64,000 nt of DNA from Bacteroidota bacterium (GCA_013289045.1 JABDAU010000009.1:1-64000); one strand, 5' to 3'; shown: positions 18,336-27,365, numbered from the stretch's first letter. Program-made: numbers and translations. Notes: generated from the letters alone by a model not told the origin.

Positions 18336-18622
18336 GGGCGTTGCCGCAGCCCGCGCTGAGGCCCCCGAAGCGGCCGGGCTATCCAGGGCTCCGCTGCGCT
18401 GCGGCCCTGCGGGCTAAACCCTTCCTATCCCTAACGCATTTTATCTGAATCACTGATTTTACAGATTATATGATTTCGCTGATGATTTTAAAAAATCTGT
18501 GTAATCCATTAATCCAAAAAATCTGTGATTCAGAAAATGCGTTAGGGATAGCAGCGGATACCGGCCTGGTGGCTAAGGCCGTGTGCAGTATGAGCGGATA
18601 GCCCGGGCCGCAGGCAACGCCC
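18336..18622. repeat. composite nested inverted-repeat element, GGGCGTTGCC family (copy 1)
   Basis: Three nested arms are visible. The outer arms are GGGCGTTGCC (18336-18345) and GGCAACGCCC (18613-18622). The middle arms are TCCCTAACGCATTTT (18428-18442) and AAAATGCGTTAGGGA (18534-18548). The inner arms are CTGAATCAC/ACAGATT and AATCTGT/GTGATTCAG. Between the right middle and outer arms is a block reading AGCGGATACCGGCC...GTATGAGCGGATAGC that recurs at 35652-35736 and 62399-62515. It lies between the small membrane protein gene and trxA, has no reading frame of interest, and could fold into a long structured RNA. Confidence 0.85.
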
Positions 18623-18631
18623 TCTTTTTTA

Positions 18632-18696
18632 TTTGCAGTTATCAGTTGACGGTTTGCTGCTTTATAACTGCAAACTGATAACTGCCTACAGCAAAG
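18632..18696. repeat. inverted repeat, GCAGTT-CAGTTG family (copy 1)
   Basis: TTTGCAGTTATCAGTTGAC on the left pairs with ACTGCAAACTGATAACTGC on the right. A second member of the same family flanks the terminator at 47203-47326. Together with the composite element at 18336-18622 it fills the 560-base space between 18285 and 18844, which has no gene. Confidence 0.7.
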
Positions 18697-18785
18697 TCCT
18701 TACTACTTATCAACCATGATCTATGAACCACCAACTTATCAACATTTCATCCTTTTGTCACATTGCCATATTGTCATGCAAACCA

Positions 18786-18817
18786 TTGTGGCAAGCAATT
18801 TGAATAGTATATATTTG
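18786..18817 (+). promoter_or_regulatory. Bacteroidota-type promoter of trxA
   Basis: TTG at 18786-18788, a 21-base spacer and TATATTTG at 18810-18817 match the -33/-7 consensus (TTTG and TAnnTTTG). The start codon is 28 bases downstream after an A-rich leader. Confidence 0.65.
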
Positions 18818-18844
18818 TAATTCAAAAAATAAAAAATTAAGATC

Positions 18845-19162
18845 ATGGCTTTAGAAATAACCGATGCAAACTTTGAAGAGCTTGTATTAAAATCAGACAA
18901 ACCGGTACTTATTGACTTTTGGGCTGAATGGTGTGGTCCGTGTAGGATGGTTGGCCCGGTAGTTGAAGAAATTGCCAAAGACTACGCAGGCAAAGCTGTT
19001 GTGGGCAAAGTGAATGTTGATAACAATCCTGGCATCTCTATGAAATATGGCATTCGCAATATTCCGGCTTTACTGTATTTTAAAAACGGCGAAATTGTAG
19101 ACAAACAGATCGGTGCTGTGCCAAAATCAATACTGGCAAACAAGCTTACCGCGCAACTGTAA
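18845..19162 (+). CDS. trxA: thioredoxin
   Basis: This encodes 105 residues, the standard thioredoxin length. The redox site is WCGPC with Cys30 and Cys33, the cis-proline is in IRNIPALLYF, and the buried Asp is in LIDFWAEW. It is cytosolic, with no signal peptide. It reduces protein disulfides and supplies thiol peroxidases such as the Bcp protein encoded at 35752-36210. It is monocistronic with its own promoter and a strong terminator. Confidence 0.96.
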   Translation: MALEITDANFEELVLKSDKPVLIDFWAEWCGPCRMVGPVVEEIAKDYAGKAVVGKVNVDNNPGISMKYGIRNIPALLYFKNGEIVDKQIGAVPKSILANKLTAQL

Positions 19163-19189
19163 TAAAAAATTATCGATCCGCTATATAGC

Positions 19190-19223
19190 AAAAAGCGCCC
19201 TGATTATTTCGGGGCGCTTTTTC
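19190..19223 (+). terminator. intrinsic terminator of trxA
   Basis: AAAAAGCGCCC, loop, GGGGCGCTTTTT: a GC-rich stem followed by a T-run 27 bases after the stop codon. The A-run on the left arm also makes it usable from the other strand. Confidence 0.9.
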
Positions 19224-19238
19224 TATTTTAAAATATTG

Positions 19239-19384
19239 ATGTCATTTCGAACCTGCAATAGCATAAGGTTTGCGCGGTAGGGGCAGGTGAGAAATCTTCT
19301 GCGATATAAAGTAAGCTACCTGCATGGCGCAAAAGATTTCTCCTCACCCCGTGCCCAACCACGTGCTGTTCGTCGAAATGACAT
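19239..19384. repeat. 146-bp MITE-like inverted repeat, ATGTCATTTCGA family (copy A)
   Basis: The ends are ATGTCATTTCGA and TCGAAATGACAT (perfect 12-bp terminal inverted repeats). Inside are GTGAGAAATCTT and AAGATTTCTCCTCAC, which pair as a second stem. Similar elements stand at 21100-21251, 31385-31527 and 35472-35620. No transposase is encoded. It is either a non-autonomous mobile element or a structured RNA repeat. Confidence 0.85.
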
Positions 19385-19397
19385 GGTTTTGAAGATT

Positions 19398-19808
19398 TTA
19401 TTTGTGCTCAACCATCAGCCAAAGCTCGTCGTCGGAACGATAGTCTTCCAGGCAAATGGCGCCTTTCTTTACATCAGGCAGTTTCATTAACTCATCAAAC
19501 ATCCTAGACACTTCCCGCACATGGTTTCGCCAGTCGTGTAGGGTGATGTACAGGTATTTCCCTTTCGGGATAGTATAATAAGGCAGCTCATATTTTTCAC
19601 CCTCACCATCAGTTGCTTCCTTCAGGCAGGCCATGTAAATCAGCTTATCGCCGGTGCATGCGGTAACGCCATACAGGTGGTGGTCGTCTATATCAGGCAC
19701 TTTTTTAGCCAACGAATCAAATACTGCCGGGATTCCCATCGGTACATCGTAAGTATGGGCGTAAAAGGTTTTGATGTCTTCGGTGATTTCGGTGATTTGT
19801 GGTTCCAT
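19398..19808 (-). CDS. GyrI-like / AraC-effector-binding domain protein
   Basis: This encodes 136 residues with no DNA-binding domain. The pattern PMGIPAVFDSLAKKVP, HLYGVTAC, ELPYYTIPKGKYLYITL and WLMVEH fits the GyrI-like small-molecule-binding fold, in which a beta-alpha duplication forms a ligand pocket with a conserved Glu and Trp/Tyr. Stand-alone copies bind or hydrolyse hydrophobic or electrophilic compounds. The ligand is not predictable. It is monocistronic, with repeats on both sides. Confidence 0.7.
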   Translation of the reverse strand: MEPQITEITEDIKTFYAHTYDVPMGIPAVFDSLAKKVPDIDDHHLYGVTACTGDKLIYMACLKEATDGEGEKYELPYYTIPKGKYLYITLHDWRNHVREVSRMFDELMKLPDVKKGAICLEDYRSDDELWLMVEHK

Positions 19809-19828
19809 AAATTAAACACTAAGGTTTT

Positions 19829-19923
19829 TTAACCACAGAGTCCACAGAGAGAAAAAGCACAGAGGGCACAGCGTTTTTTTTCTCCGTGTTCTCTGTGTAA
19901 ATCTCCGTGCACGCTGTGGTTAA
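19829..19923. repeat. inverted repeat, TTAACCACAGAG family
   Basis: TTAACCACAGAGTCCACAGA at the left and CTGTGGTTAA at the right, with CACAGAGGGCACAGCG and CTCCGTGTTCTCTGTG in between. It forms a long imperfect stem of about 40 positions. It lies in the promoter-side space between two divergent genes, and no reading frame crosses it. Confidence 0.8.
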
Positions 19924-19985
19924 TTGAGTTTATACATTTATACTATACTGCAATTTACAAAGTTTAGTTATTATTGTTAACGAAC

Positions 19986-20906
19986 ATGCCCAAACTAAAC
20001 GAAGAACAGCAAATACGCCAACTGGCCAATCTCGAGCTGCTTGCCCGGCAGGTGGTGGAAGGCTTTATTACCGGCCTGCACCAAAGTCCGTTCCATGGCT
20101 TTTCGGTTGAGTTTGCCGAGCATAGGCTGTACAACAGCGGCGAGTCGGTTAAAAACATCGATTGGAAGCTGATGGCACGTACCGATAAGCTGTTCGTAAA
20201 ACAGTTTGAGGAAGAAACCAACCTGCGCTCATACCTGCTCCTGGATACTTCATCCAGCATGAATTTCCCCGAAAAAGGAACGAACAAGCTGCAATTTTCC
20301 GTTTATGCCGCTGCATCGCTCATGTACCTGTTCAAAAAACAGCGGGATGCGTTTGGACTTTGTCTTTTTTCGGATAAGATAGACTGGTTGAGCGCTGCAA
20401 AATCTACCTCAACGCATTTGTTTTACTTATATGCGCAATTGGAGAAGGCTTATGAGCACCCAAAGGCCAATACGCAAACCAATATTACCAATGTGCTGCA
20501 CCATATAGCACAGGAAGTTCATCAGCGCTCACTCATCGTCATTTTTAGCGACATGCTGGAAAACAACATGACGGACGATAAGCTGCAGGCATTGTTTGCC
20601 GCCATACAACATCTGAAGTACAATAAGCATGAAGTGGTGATCTTCAACGTGCAGGATAAGCAGAAGGAACAGGATTTTAATTTTGATAACCGCCCGCATC
20701 ACTTTATTGATATGGAAAGCGGCGAACAGGTAAAAGTGCACCCGGGTAAGATCCGCGAAGCTTATCTGGCATCATTGGCGCATTATAAAACCGAGTTGAA
20801 GTTGAAGTGCGCTCAGTACCAGGTGGATATAATCGATGCGAATATTGATGAGGGATATAATACTGTTTTGAGGCAATACCTGATCAAAAGGAATAAGATG
20901 GTTTGA
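19986..20906 (+). CDS. DUF58 domain protein (VWA-like)
   Basis: This encodes 306 residues from the ATG at 19986; a TTG at 19974 is less likely. The DUF58 signature is clear: the N-terminal GFITGLHQSPFHGFSVEFAE, then YNSGESVKNIDWKLMARTD, followed by a von Willebrand A-type domain with the MIDAS motif LDTSSSM. DUF58 proteins usually sit beside a MoxR AAA ATPase in Bacteroidota. None is visible here, so this is an isolated copy. It probably acts in metal-dependent protein assembly or cofactor insertion, but its partner is unknown. Confidence 0.88.
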   Translation: MPKLNEEQQIRQLANLELLARQVVEGFITGLHQSPFHGFSVEFAEHRLYNSGESVKNIDWKLMARTDKLFVKQFEEETNLRSYLLLDTSSSMNFPEKGTNKLQFSVYAAASLMYLFKKQRDAFGLCLFSDKIDWLSAAKSTSTHLFYLYAQLEKAYEHPKANTQTNITNVLHHIAQEVHQRSLIVIFSDMLENNMTDDKLQALFAAIQHLKYNKHEVVIFNVQDKQKEQDFNFDNRPHHFIDMESGEQVKVHPGKIREAYLASLAHYKTELKLKCAQYQVDIIDANIDEGYNTVLRQYLIKRNKMV

Positions 20907-20918
20907 CCGGAAATGAAA

Positions 20919-20947
20919 AAGGCTGTACCCTGTGAGGCGACAGCCTT
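20919..20947 (+). terminator. hairpin after DUF58 gene
   Basis: AAGGCTGT and ACAGCCTT form a perfect 8-bp stem with a 13-base loop, 12 bases after the stop codon. No T-run follows, so it may act as a 3'-end stabiliser more than as a terminator. The remaining space to 21343 holds the ATGTCATTTCGA repeat and no gene. Confidence 0.5.
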
Positions 20948-21099
20948 AAATGTAATAGGGGTACTACAAAACTAAAAACTGACGTAAAGTTACGTTTTGA
21001 AGTATGAAGATTTAGTGAAGTTGTAAGGTTGTTTAAACCCAGCACCGTCATGTAAACCATACTTACGCCGGAATAAATTATCCATTACAACCAACAACT

Positions 21100-21251
21100 A
21101 TGTCATTTCGAACGAACTGCGGGCGGTTATGTGCTAATGGGTGAGAGAGAAATCTTTTGCGCCATGCATATGACAAACGTGCATAGCGCATAAGATCTCG
21201 AACCTGCCCCGAGCCGCGATACCTCTTGCTCGTGCAGGTTCGAGATGACAT
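21100..21251. repeat. MITE-like inverted repeat, ATGTCATTTCGA family (copy B, divergent)
   Basis: It starts ATGTCATTTCGAACGAACTG, has GAGAGAAATCTTTTGCGCCA and GCGCATAAGATCTCGAAC inside, and ends TTCGAGATGACAT. The right half differs from the other three copies (CGAACCTGC...GCAGGTTCG forms an extra stem), so it may be a chimera of two related elements. Confidence 0.75.
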
Positions 21252-21343
21252 GGTCTTTATTGTCACTTCACCTTTTCCATAGGAATCCTTTTGGACAGAG
21301 GCCTCCGCTCTTATATCTCGGCATGACGGCTTAGTGATTTACA

Positions 21344-22660
21344 CTACTTGTTAAACACCAACCTGAAAGTTGTACCATTATCCTTTGCGGATATGATCTG
21401 CACGCCGATGTTATGAAACACGGTAATGCTTTTGGCTATTGCCAGCCCCAGGCCATGGCTTTCCTTATGGTCGGTATCCAACTTTTCAAAACGGTTAAAG
21501 GCCATTTCTATCTCTTTCTCATTCATGCCAATACCTGTATCAGTTATCTCCAGCGTATAGCTGTCATCCTTCAGCGTGTCGGTAATAAATATGCCGCCGT
21601 TCTCTTTGTTGTATTTAATGGCGTTGTTGATGATGTTGAACAGCAACGTGTACATTAGTGTACGGTTAGCCTGCATTGACCATGTATAGCTGGTATGGTT
21701 GTTAAACTGGATCTTTTTATCCTCCAGCCGGTCGTCCAATTCTTCCGATACTTCTTTAATGATGTCCGTTATCACCACCCGGTCGGCCTTGTTAAACTGG
21801 TTGTTCTCAATTTTCGATATCAGCAGCAGGCTATTGATGATCGCTTTCATCCGGTTGAGCGTTTTCAGCGAAGCGAAGATCTTATTTTCAGTTTCCACGG
21901 TCAATCCTTCCTGCTGCAGGATGTTTTCCAGCCGCGAGCCGATGATGGATATCGGCGTAAGCAGCTCATGGGATACATTGGCAATAAACTGCTTTTCGAG
22001 CATAAACAGGTTGCTGATCTTGGCCATGAGCGAGCTGATGCTGCTATCCAGCAGCTCAAAATCCTGCGTGGTGGTTTCTACCTTTTCGTAATCGAAGTTT
22101 AGCGGATCATTCACCTTTATCAGCTTACGGTCAATGATCTGGTAAAATGGTTTTAACAGGAAACGGGTAAAAGTAAGGTCAATAAGCATAGTAAGCGTAA
22201 GCGCTATAAAAAGCATAAGCAGCGCAAAGCCTTTAATAGTGCTTTTTAAGGCATCAACTGTATACATCGTTTCGCCAATTTCCAGGTAATAAGTGTGCCC
22301 CGTGAAATTAAAGGCTGATTTTAGAATGCTGTAACTTTCAGTATTTTGGTCGATAGTGCGCGCCCCGGTAACAAATACATCCTTATCTGCCAGGCTGGGT
22401 TGGTACCTTATTGGTTTAATGATAATATATTCTCCCTTTAGTATGGTATAATCGATAAAGCTTTTCTGCTCGTTAAGAAAAGCCGATATTTCCTTTTCTG
22501 AAATATGTTTAAGCAATTCCCGCTTTTTTAAAGAGAGCCTTGCTTCAATATGGTGATAAGTAAGCCGCTCCAGCGAAACCAGTATCAGCCCACCTGTAAA
22601 CAGGATAATGGCCAGCTTGGTGAGGGCATTATATAGCGCAAGTTTTATTTGGAGTTTCAT
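21344..22660 (-). CDS. sensor histidine kinase
   Basis: This encodes 438 residues. A first membrane helix spans about residues 10-30, a periplasmic sensor part about 31-140, and a second helix about 143-170. The HisKA dimerisation domain has the phosphoacceptor His231 (ANVSHELLTPIS), and the HATPase domain shows NIINNAIKYN, ITDTGIGM and HGLGLAIAKS. It pairs with the OmpR-type regulator encoded just upstream, but a repeat of about 140 bases separates the two genes, which is unusual for such a pair. The stimulus is unknown. Confidence 0.93.
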   Translation of the reverse strand: MKLQIKLALYNALTKLAIILFTGGLILVSLERLTYHHIEARLSLKKRELLKHISEKEISAFLNEQKSFIDYTILKGEYIIIKPIRYQPSLADKDVFVTGARTIDQNTESYSILKSAFNFTGHTYYLEIGETMYTVDALKSTIKGFALLMLFIALTLTMLIDLTFTRFLLKPFYQIIDRKLIKVNDPLNFDYEKVETTTQDFELLDSSISSLMAKISNLFMLEKQFIANVSHELLTPISIIGSRLENILQQEGLTVETENKIFASLKTLNRMKAIINSLLLISKIENNQFNKADRVVITDIIKEVSEELDDRLEDKKIQFNNHTSYTWSMQANRTLMYTLLFNIINNAIKYNKENGGIFITDTLKDDSYTLEITDTGIGMNEKEIEMAFNRFEKLDTDHKESHGLGLAIAKSITVFHNIGVQIISAKDNGTTFRLVFNK

Positions 22661-22666
22661 GTTTTT

Positions 22667-22805
22667 GGTTCAATAGTTCACTGGTTCAGTAGTTCATTGG
22701 TGCAAAATTCAATAAGTGTATCAATTATATTTCCCTGGGTTACCAAACTTGTTCGTAACTAAGTGAGCAATACCAATGATCTATTGAACCAATGAGCCAA
22801 TGAAC
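22667..22805. repeat. inverted repeat of GGTTCAATAGTTCA units, inside a two-component operon
   Basis: The left arm (22667-22702) reads GGTTCAATAGTTCACTGG and continues with similar units. The right arm (22772-22805) reads ACCAATGATCTATTGAACC and similar. The element begins 4 bases after the regulator's stop codon (22810) and ends 6 bases before the kinase start. Confidence 0.8.
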
Positions 22806-22809
22806 GTAT

Positions 22810-23487
22810 CTAAATATTAATCCTATACCCAATACTCCTCACTGTCTCAAACCAGTCTATCGGCGCGAATTGCGATAGTTTTTTGCGCAGGTTTTTTACG
22901 TGTACATCTACAAAGTTCGAGTCGGAGTTTACTTCCAGTATGTCGCCCCAAACGTGTTCGGTAAGGTTGGTGCGCGATATTACCTTGTTTTTGTTCAGTA
23001 CAAGATAATTAAATATCTCAAACTCTTTTTTGGTGAGGTTGAGGCGTTCTTCGCCATAATAAATGGTGCGGTTCTGTATGTTTATCCTGAAGCCTTTTAC
23101 TTCTATCTCGTTGCTTTCCAGCTTATGCTTGCGACGGGTGATGGCATGGATCCGGGCGAGCAGCTCATTCAATGAGAAGGGTTTGGCAAGGTAATCATCA
23201 GCGCCTTGCTCCAGGCCCTGTACACGGTCGTCAACCGCACCGCGGGCCGTCAGGATAATGACGGCATCATCGCGGTTTTTAATGCTTTTCAGGATTTTTA
23301 GCAGGTCGAAGCCATCGCCGTCGGGCAAGCCGAGATCCAGCAGGATAAAATCATAGCTGTTTGATATGATCTTTTCCTCGCCGGATTTTTTACTGCGGGC
23401 ATGTTCAACCGTAAAGCCCTCGTTGCTCAGAAATTCATTAACCTCAAGCGCTAAACTTTTTTCATCTTCAACAATCAAAATATTCAT
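22810..23487 (-). CDS. OmpR/PhoB-family response regulator
   Basis: This encodes 225 residues. The receiver domain has the acidic pair (E7 D8), the phosphoacceptor Asp51 (FILLDLGLPDGDG), Thr in ILTARGAVDD and Lys in DDYLAKPFSLNELLAR. The C-terminal winged helix is typical (LTKKEFEIFNYLVLNKNKVI, then VDVHVKNLRKKL, and VRSIGYRI at the end). It is the partner of the histidine kinase encoded downstream. There is no promoter evidence and no neighbouring transporter to hint at the regulon. Confidence 0.95.
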   Translation of the reverse strand: MNILIVEDEKSLALEVNEFLSNEGFTVEHARSKKSGEEKIISNSYDFILLDLGLPDGDGFDLLKILKSIKNRDDAVIILTARGAVDDRVQGLEQGADDYLAKPFSLNELLARIHAITRRKHKLESNEIEVKGFRINIQNRTIYYGEERLNLTKKEFEIFNYLVLNKNKVISRTNLTEHVWGDILEVNSDSNFVDVHVKNLRKKLSQFAPIDWFETVRSIGYRINI

Positions 23488-23727
23488 AACAGGGGTATTA
23501 AAAATAGAATTAAGATGTAAGAATCGGGAGACAAGACAAAAATATATTTGTTTAGATTTCCATTAAAGACAGAAATAAGTAATTATTGTGATTTTTAAAT
23601 GAAAGAGCTTACTTTTTACTATATCTTGGTTCTTGACTCTTGCTTCTTGCATGTTGTTTTTGTGAAATTGCCCAAATCAATTTTGATATATTAGTGTTAA
23701 CACAATAAAGTTACTGTCTATAATAAT

Positions 23728-25254
23728 ATGAGATTACCCGTTGAACGTAAACCCATAAAGATTTATCCAGATCCGAAACGTGTAATCGCCAGGTTCTTTT
23801 TTAACGGAAATGACCGCGCGAAGGAGGTGATACAACGCGTAATGCATATCAGCGAGGATGATGCATTCGGCATAGTGTCGCCATTATTGCAGGAGTATTC
23901 CAAGCGTCACCGTAACATTACACGTATACTTAACCGCCATTGCAGTAAGCTGAAACCGCTTTTCTCCGACCTGAATATCGATTATGATACACTCACGGTT
24001 TATCGCAAGCTGCTCTTCGGATCCTATTTTACGCATGAATATTCAATCGAATCGGCGGCTTTCTTTAACCCGTCTATCGTGGATGATCCCGATCAGAGCG
24101 AATTGAAAGAAGGCGAAAAGCGCGTGATCATCAGCTTCAGGGCAGTAGGCGAGGGGCATATTTCGTCCATAACCTTCCGCCGTGCGCATATCGACAGGGA
24201 TAACAATATTACGGTACAGCCTGCCGGCAATTATATAGATGAAGCAGAGATCGTCCGCAACGCAGTTTATAATAAAAAGCTGTTTTTCGATAAGGCAGTC
24301 GCTACGCAGATCAATATTGATGTGTTAAAGGAGGTGGAAACCAAGCTCGACCATCATTTCGAATACTCCAACCTGCGCAGTGTAATCCTCGATTCGCAAA
24401 AACTGCAGGAGAGCGATATCCAAAGACTGGAATACGACAAGATCTTATGGCTGGCCGATTCATACTACGAGATCGTTTTCTCGCTGGATACCGATATATC
24501 CGACAGGGTAATTTTCCCGATATCCGAATATGAGCGAAAAGGGATTGAAGATGCCCGCTTTGTGCAGTTCAGGAATGATGATGGCAGCTCGGTGTATTAT
24601 GCCACTTATACGGCTTATGACGGCGCGCTGATCATGCCTAAACTGCTGCAAACCAACGATTTTTATAACTTCAAGATCATGCCGCTTTACGGGGCGGGGG
24701 CACAGAACAAAAACCTGGCGCTTTTCCCGCGTAAGGTCAACGGCAAGTTTGTGATGATATCGCGCATTGATGGCTGCAATAACTACATCATGTATGCCGA
24801 TAAGATCAATATTTGGGAAAAGCCCGAATTGCTGCAGCAGCCTAAATTTACCTGGGAGTTCATCCAGATAGGCAACTGCGGCTCGCCGATAGAAACCGAA
24901 CACGGCTGGCTGATGATCACCCACGGTGTGGGCCCTATGCGCAGGTATGTGCTTGGTGCAAGTTTACTGAAACTTGATGATCCGGCAGTGGAAATAGGCC
25001 GCCTGCGCGAACCGTTGATCATACCCAATAGCGACGAGCGCGAAGGCTATGTACCGAATGTGCTGTACTCCTGCGGGTCTATCGTACACAACGGTAAACT
25101 GATCATCCCTTATGGTATTTCAGACTCCTCAACAGGCTTTGCGGAAGTGGATCTGAACGATCTGCTTAATAAACTGTTGGATGATGAGAATATCTCTAAA
25201 AAAGAGGAAGAAAGTGAAAGCAAAAAACCGGTCGAGGTAAAAGTTACCGCATAA
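23728..25254 (+). CDS. GH130 family glycosidase / mannoside phosphorylase
   Basis: This encodes 508 residues. The five-bladed propeller of GH130 is recognised by GIEDARFVQF (the GIEDPR-type motif with its catalytic Asp region), YATYTAYDG, LFPRKVNGKFVMISRIDG and WELIQIG-like repeats. The long N-terminal helical extension (1-150) is shared with the large GH130 subgroup often found with GT4 enzymes. Members act on beta-mannosides by phosphorolysis or hydrolysis. The two GT4 genes at 27660-30968 are 2.4 kb away on the other strand, so a mannoside synthesis/breakdown pair is plausible. There is no signal peptide, so it is cytosolic. Confidence 0.88.
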   Translation: MRLPVERKPIKIYPDPKRVIARFFFNGNDRAKEVIQRVMHISEDDAFGIVSPLLQEYSKRHRNITRILNRHCSKLKPLFSDLNIDYDTLTVYRKLLFGSYFTHEYSIESAAFFNPSIVDDPDQSELKEGEKRVIISFRAVGEGHISSITFRRAHIDRDNNITVQPAGNYIDEAEIVRNAVYNKKLFFDKAVATQINIDVLKEVETKLDHHFEYSNLRSVILDSQKLQESDIQRLEYDKILWLADSYYEIVFSLDTDISDRVIFPISEYERKGIEDARFVQFRNDDGSSVYYATYTAYDGALIMPKLLQTNDFYNFKIMPLYGAGAQNKNLALFPRKVNGKFVMISRIDGCNNYIMYADKINIWEKPELLQQPKFTWEFIQIGNCGSPIETEHGWLMITHGVGPMRRYVLGASLLKLDDPAVEIGRLREPLIIPNSDEREGYVPNVLYSCGSIVHNGKLIIPYGISDSSTGFAEVDLNDLLNKLLDDENISKKEEESESKKPVEVKVTA

Positions 25255-25260
25255 CCCTGC

Positions 25261-25294
25261 CGTAGAGACGCAAGTATGCGTCTCTACGATTTTT
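25261..25294. terminator. bidirectional hairpin between convergent genes
   Basis: CGTAGAGACGCA, loop AGTA, TGCGTCTCTACG, then ATTTTT. The 12-bp stem is perfect. The stop codon of the permease gene (complement of CTA, 25284-25286) lies inside the right arm. The TAGAGACGCA motif is of the type seen as a dispersed repeat in other bacteria. Confidence 0.85.
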
Positions 25295-26699
25295 CAGCTC
25301 GCAATTCTCTTTTCCTTTTCCCCGGCACCATCACCAGCCAATAAACAGCCACGCCTATAGAAATGTAACACAATGCCCCAAGTATATAACCCGGCGGACT
25401 TACACAAAAAATAAAAAGCCAGATAATAATACCGATTACAGCAGGAAGCGGGTAAAACTTCATTTTATAAGGCCGCTCGTCATTGGGTTTACGCCAATGC
25501 CAGTAGATCACTCCGACGGACTGCCCCACAAACTGCACCAGTATCCGCATGGCGAGGATAGCCTTAATTACGTTCGTTAGTTTAAATAACAGGCTGAATG
25601 CAAATCCTAATCCGCCCAAAACTAACAATGAAACATATGGAAAATGCTTACGCGGATGCGTCGCGGCAAATGCCTTAAAAAAATTGCCGTCCACAGCTGC
25701 CGCATACGGTATGCGCGAATAGCCCAGCATTACCGCAAACAATGACGAGGCGGCGATGAGCAATACCAGTACTGTTGCTATTTTGCCGGCCAGCGGCCCG
25801 TAAATATTTTCGAAATAAGTGCTTACGATAAAATGCGAATTGGCGGTCTGCTGCCAGGGCATGTTTCCGGATACCACGATCTGCATCAGGATATAGATCA
25901 GTGCAATGCCGCCGACTGAAATAAAAATGCTGCGGGGAATGTTGACTTCAGGCTTGATGATCTCGCCCCCTAAATGGCAAACATTATAGTAGCCCAGGTA
26001 TGAATAAACCGACTGTAACGACGCTTGCCCTAATCCAACCCAAAAGATCCCGCTCAGGCTAAATGCGCCACTTCCAAAAGAAAATGCCATATGCGGGTTA
26101 AAATGCATGAACCCGGAACCGATGAGCCACACAAACGTGCCTACGGTAATGATGGATAATAAGATAGATATCTTACCAATGCTTTTAATATTTCGATAAA
26201 GCAGGATGGTTACCAGGATCACCAATCCGCCGCTTACCATTTTCTGCTGGATCTCGTTAAGATTAATGAGGTAATTAAGATATTGCGAAAAGCCTATTGC
26301 GGCGCTGGCAACTACCAACGGAGCCTGTACAATAGTTTGCCATACCAGCAGGAACGACATCATTTTGCCAAACTTACCTTCGCCATACACCCTTTGCAAA
26401 AAAACGTAGCTGCCGCCCGCCATAGGCCATTTGGCCCCGAGTTCTGCCCATACCGAGCCATCCATAAAAGCCAGCAAAGCGCCTAATAGCCAGGCAAACA
26501 CGCATTGCGGCCCCTTCATGGCGGCAACGATAGCCGGGATGGTAATGAACGGCCCGATACCCACCATATCGATCATGTTAATGGCAGTGGCTTGTGAGAG
26601 CGACAGGCCGCGTTCAAGTTTGGAGGCAATTTCCGGCATGGGTTGATCTTTGTGCAATGCAAGGTATGAGTTTATGTCCATCAAATGCGTCACCGCCAT
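25284..26699 (-). CDS. APC superfamily amino acid permease
   Basis: This encodes 471 residues with about twelve membrane helices. The first helix contains IDMVGIGPFITIPAIV, the broken-helix substrate-binding GIG motif of APC transporters, and later AELGAKWPMAGGSYVFLQRVYG is characteristic. It probably imports amino acids with protons or sodium. The gene's last codons and stop are part of the hairpin at 25261-25288. A hairpin at 26734-26758 lies in its leader. Confidence 0.9.
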   Translation of the reverse strand: MAVTHLMDINSYLALHKDQPMPEIASKLERGLSLSQATAINMIDMVGIGPFITIPAIVAAMKGPQCVFAWLLGALLAFMDGSVWAELGAKWPMAGGSYVFLQRVYGEGKFGKMMSFLLVWQTIVQAPLVVASAAIGFSQYLNYLINLNEIQQKMVSGGLVILVTILLYRNIKSIGKISILLSIITVGTFVWLIGSGFMHFNPHMAFSFGSGAFSLSGIFWVGLGQASLQSVYSYLGYYNVCHLGGEIIKPEVNIPRSIFISVGGIALIYILMQIVVSGNMPWQQTANSHFIVSTYFENIYGPLAGKIATVLVLLIAASSLFAVMLGYSRIPYAAAVDGNFFKAFAATHPRKHFPYVSLLVLGGLGFAFSLLFKLTNVIKAILAMRILVQFVGQSVGVIYWHWRKPNDERPYKMKFYPLPAVIGIIIWLFIFCVSPPGYILGALCYISIGVAVYWLVMVPGKRKRELRAEKS

Positions 26700-26733
26700 T
26701 TATTTGATCCAAAATTTACACGGGCTATCCTAA

Positions 26734-26758
26734 ACGCTATACACTTTTTGTATAGCGT
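26734..26758. promoter_or_regulatory. hairpin/palindrome upstream of amino acid permease
   Basis: ACGCTATACA, loop CTTTT, TGTATAGCGT: a perfect 10-bp stem, 35 bases before the permease start. It could be an operator or a 5'-leader structure. A dispersed repeat is less likely because I see no second copy in the window. Confidence 0.5.
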
Positions 26759-26971
26759 ATAAGCGTGCTATTTCATCTAAAATTCAGGATTGTTAACTTG
26801 AAGTGAAAAAGCATAGAGTTGAAGTTAATCTAAACGTTCTGGCAAGATTCACTCTGTGCAGTTTTAAACATGCGGGTCATTTGGCATATACATTGCATGT
26901 GCTAATTGAGCATTTATCATACTAATAATGTGTAAGTTACAGTAGACTATGATAAAATAATTATTAAAACA

Positions 26972-27352
26972 ATGGATCATTTCAGAGAAATAAAAAATAC
27001 TTTAACCTGGCACAACGAAGGCAAGTTTGAGGTGGTACTGGTAAACGGTATTATCTCAAAACTTAATTTCTGCGAACCAGGCAAAGGGCCACAAGATTCG
27101 GGCAAATGCCTTAATTCAACGGATTACAAGTTTTTGAAAAGCGTGTACACCAGCTTAGGCGAATTGTTTGCGTTTATTGAAGAGGAAAACAAAAGATTGG
27201 GCTACAAATACTCACGCGAGGAAGAGCTGCAGGGCTATACACCTGCCGAAGAAGCACCGACAGAGTTTCCAGGCACTTCAAAGATCAGGATTTTAAACAG
27301 CGAGGCGGAAAATAATGATACCAATTCGCAGGATATTGGGTTGACGGCCTGA
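26972..27352 (+). CDS. hypothetical cytosolic protein
   Basis: This encodes 126 residues. I do not recognise a family. The N-terminal half has one beta-hairpin-like stretch (GKFEVVLVNGIISKLNF), a middle helix (LKSVYTSLGELFAFIEEENK) and a polar, probably flexible tail from residue 88. There are no membrane segments and no signal peptide. It lies alone between a permease and a convergent small gene. The clean reading frame with typical codon use supports it as real. Confidence 0.6.
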   Translation: MDHFREIKNTLTWHNEGKFEVVLVNGIISKLNFCEPGKGPQDSGKCLNSTDYKFLKSVYTSLGELFAFIEEENKRLGYKYSREEELQGYTPAEEAPTEFPGTSKIRILNSEAENNDTNSQDIGLTA

Positions 27353-27365
27353 TATTTTATTGATA

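Noticed and set aside
21078..21266. 62-codon minus-strand frame at the ATGTCATTTCGA repeat (and similar frames at 31327-31527 and 35366-35563)
   Set aside because: These frames exist only because the inverted repeat reads open in that phase. The protein strings are similar among copies only where the DNA repeat is similar, and they have no recognisable domain.
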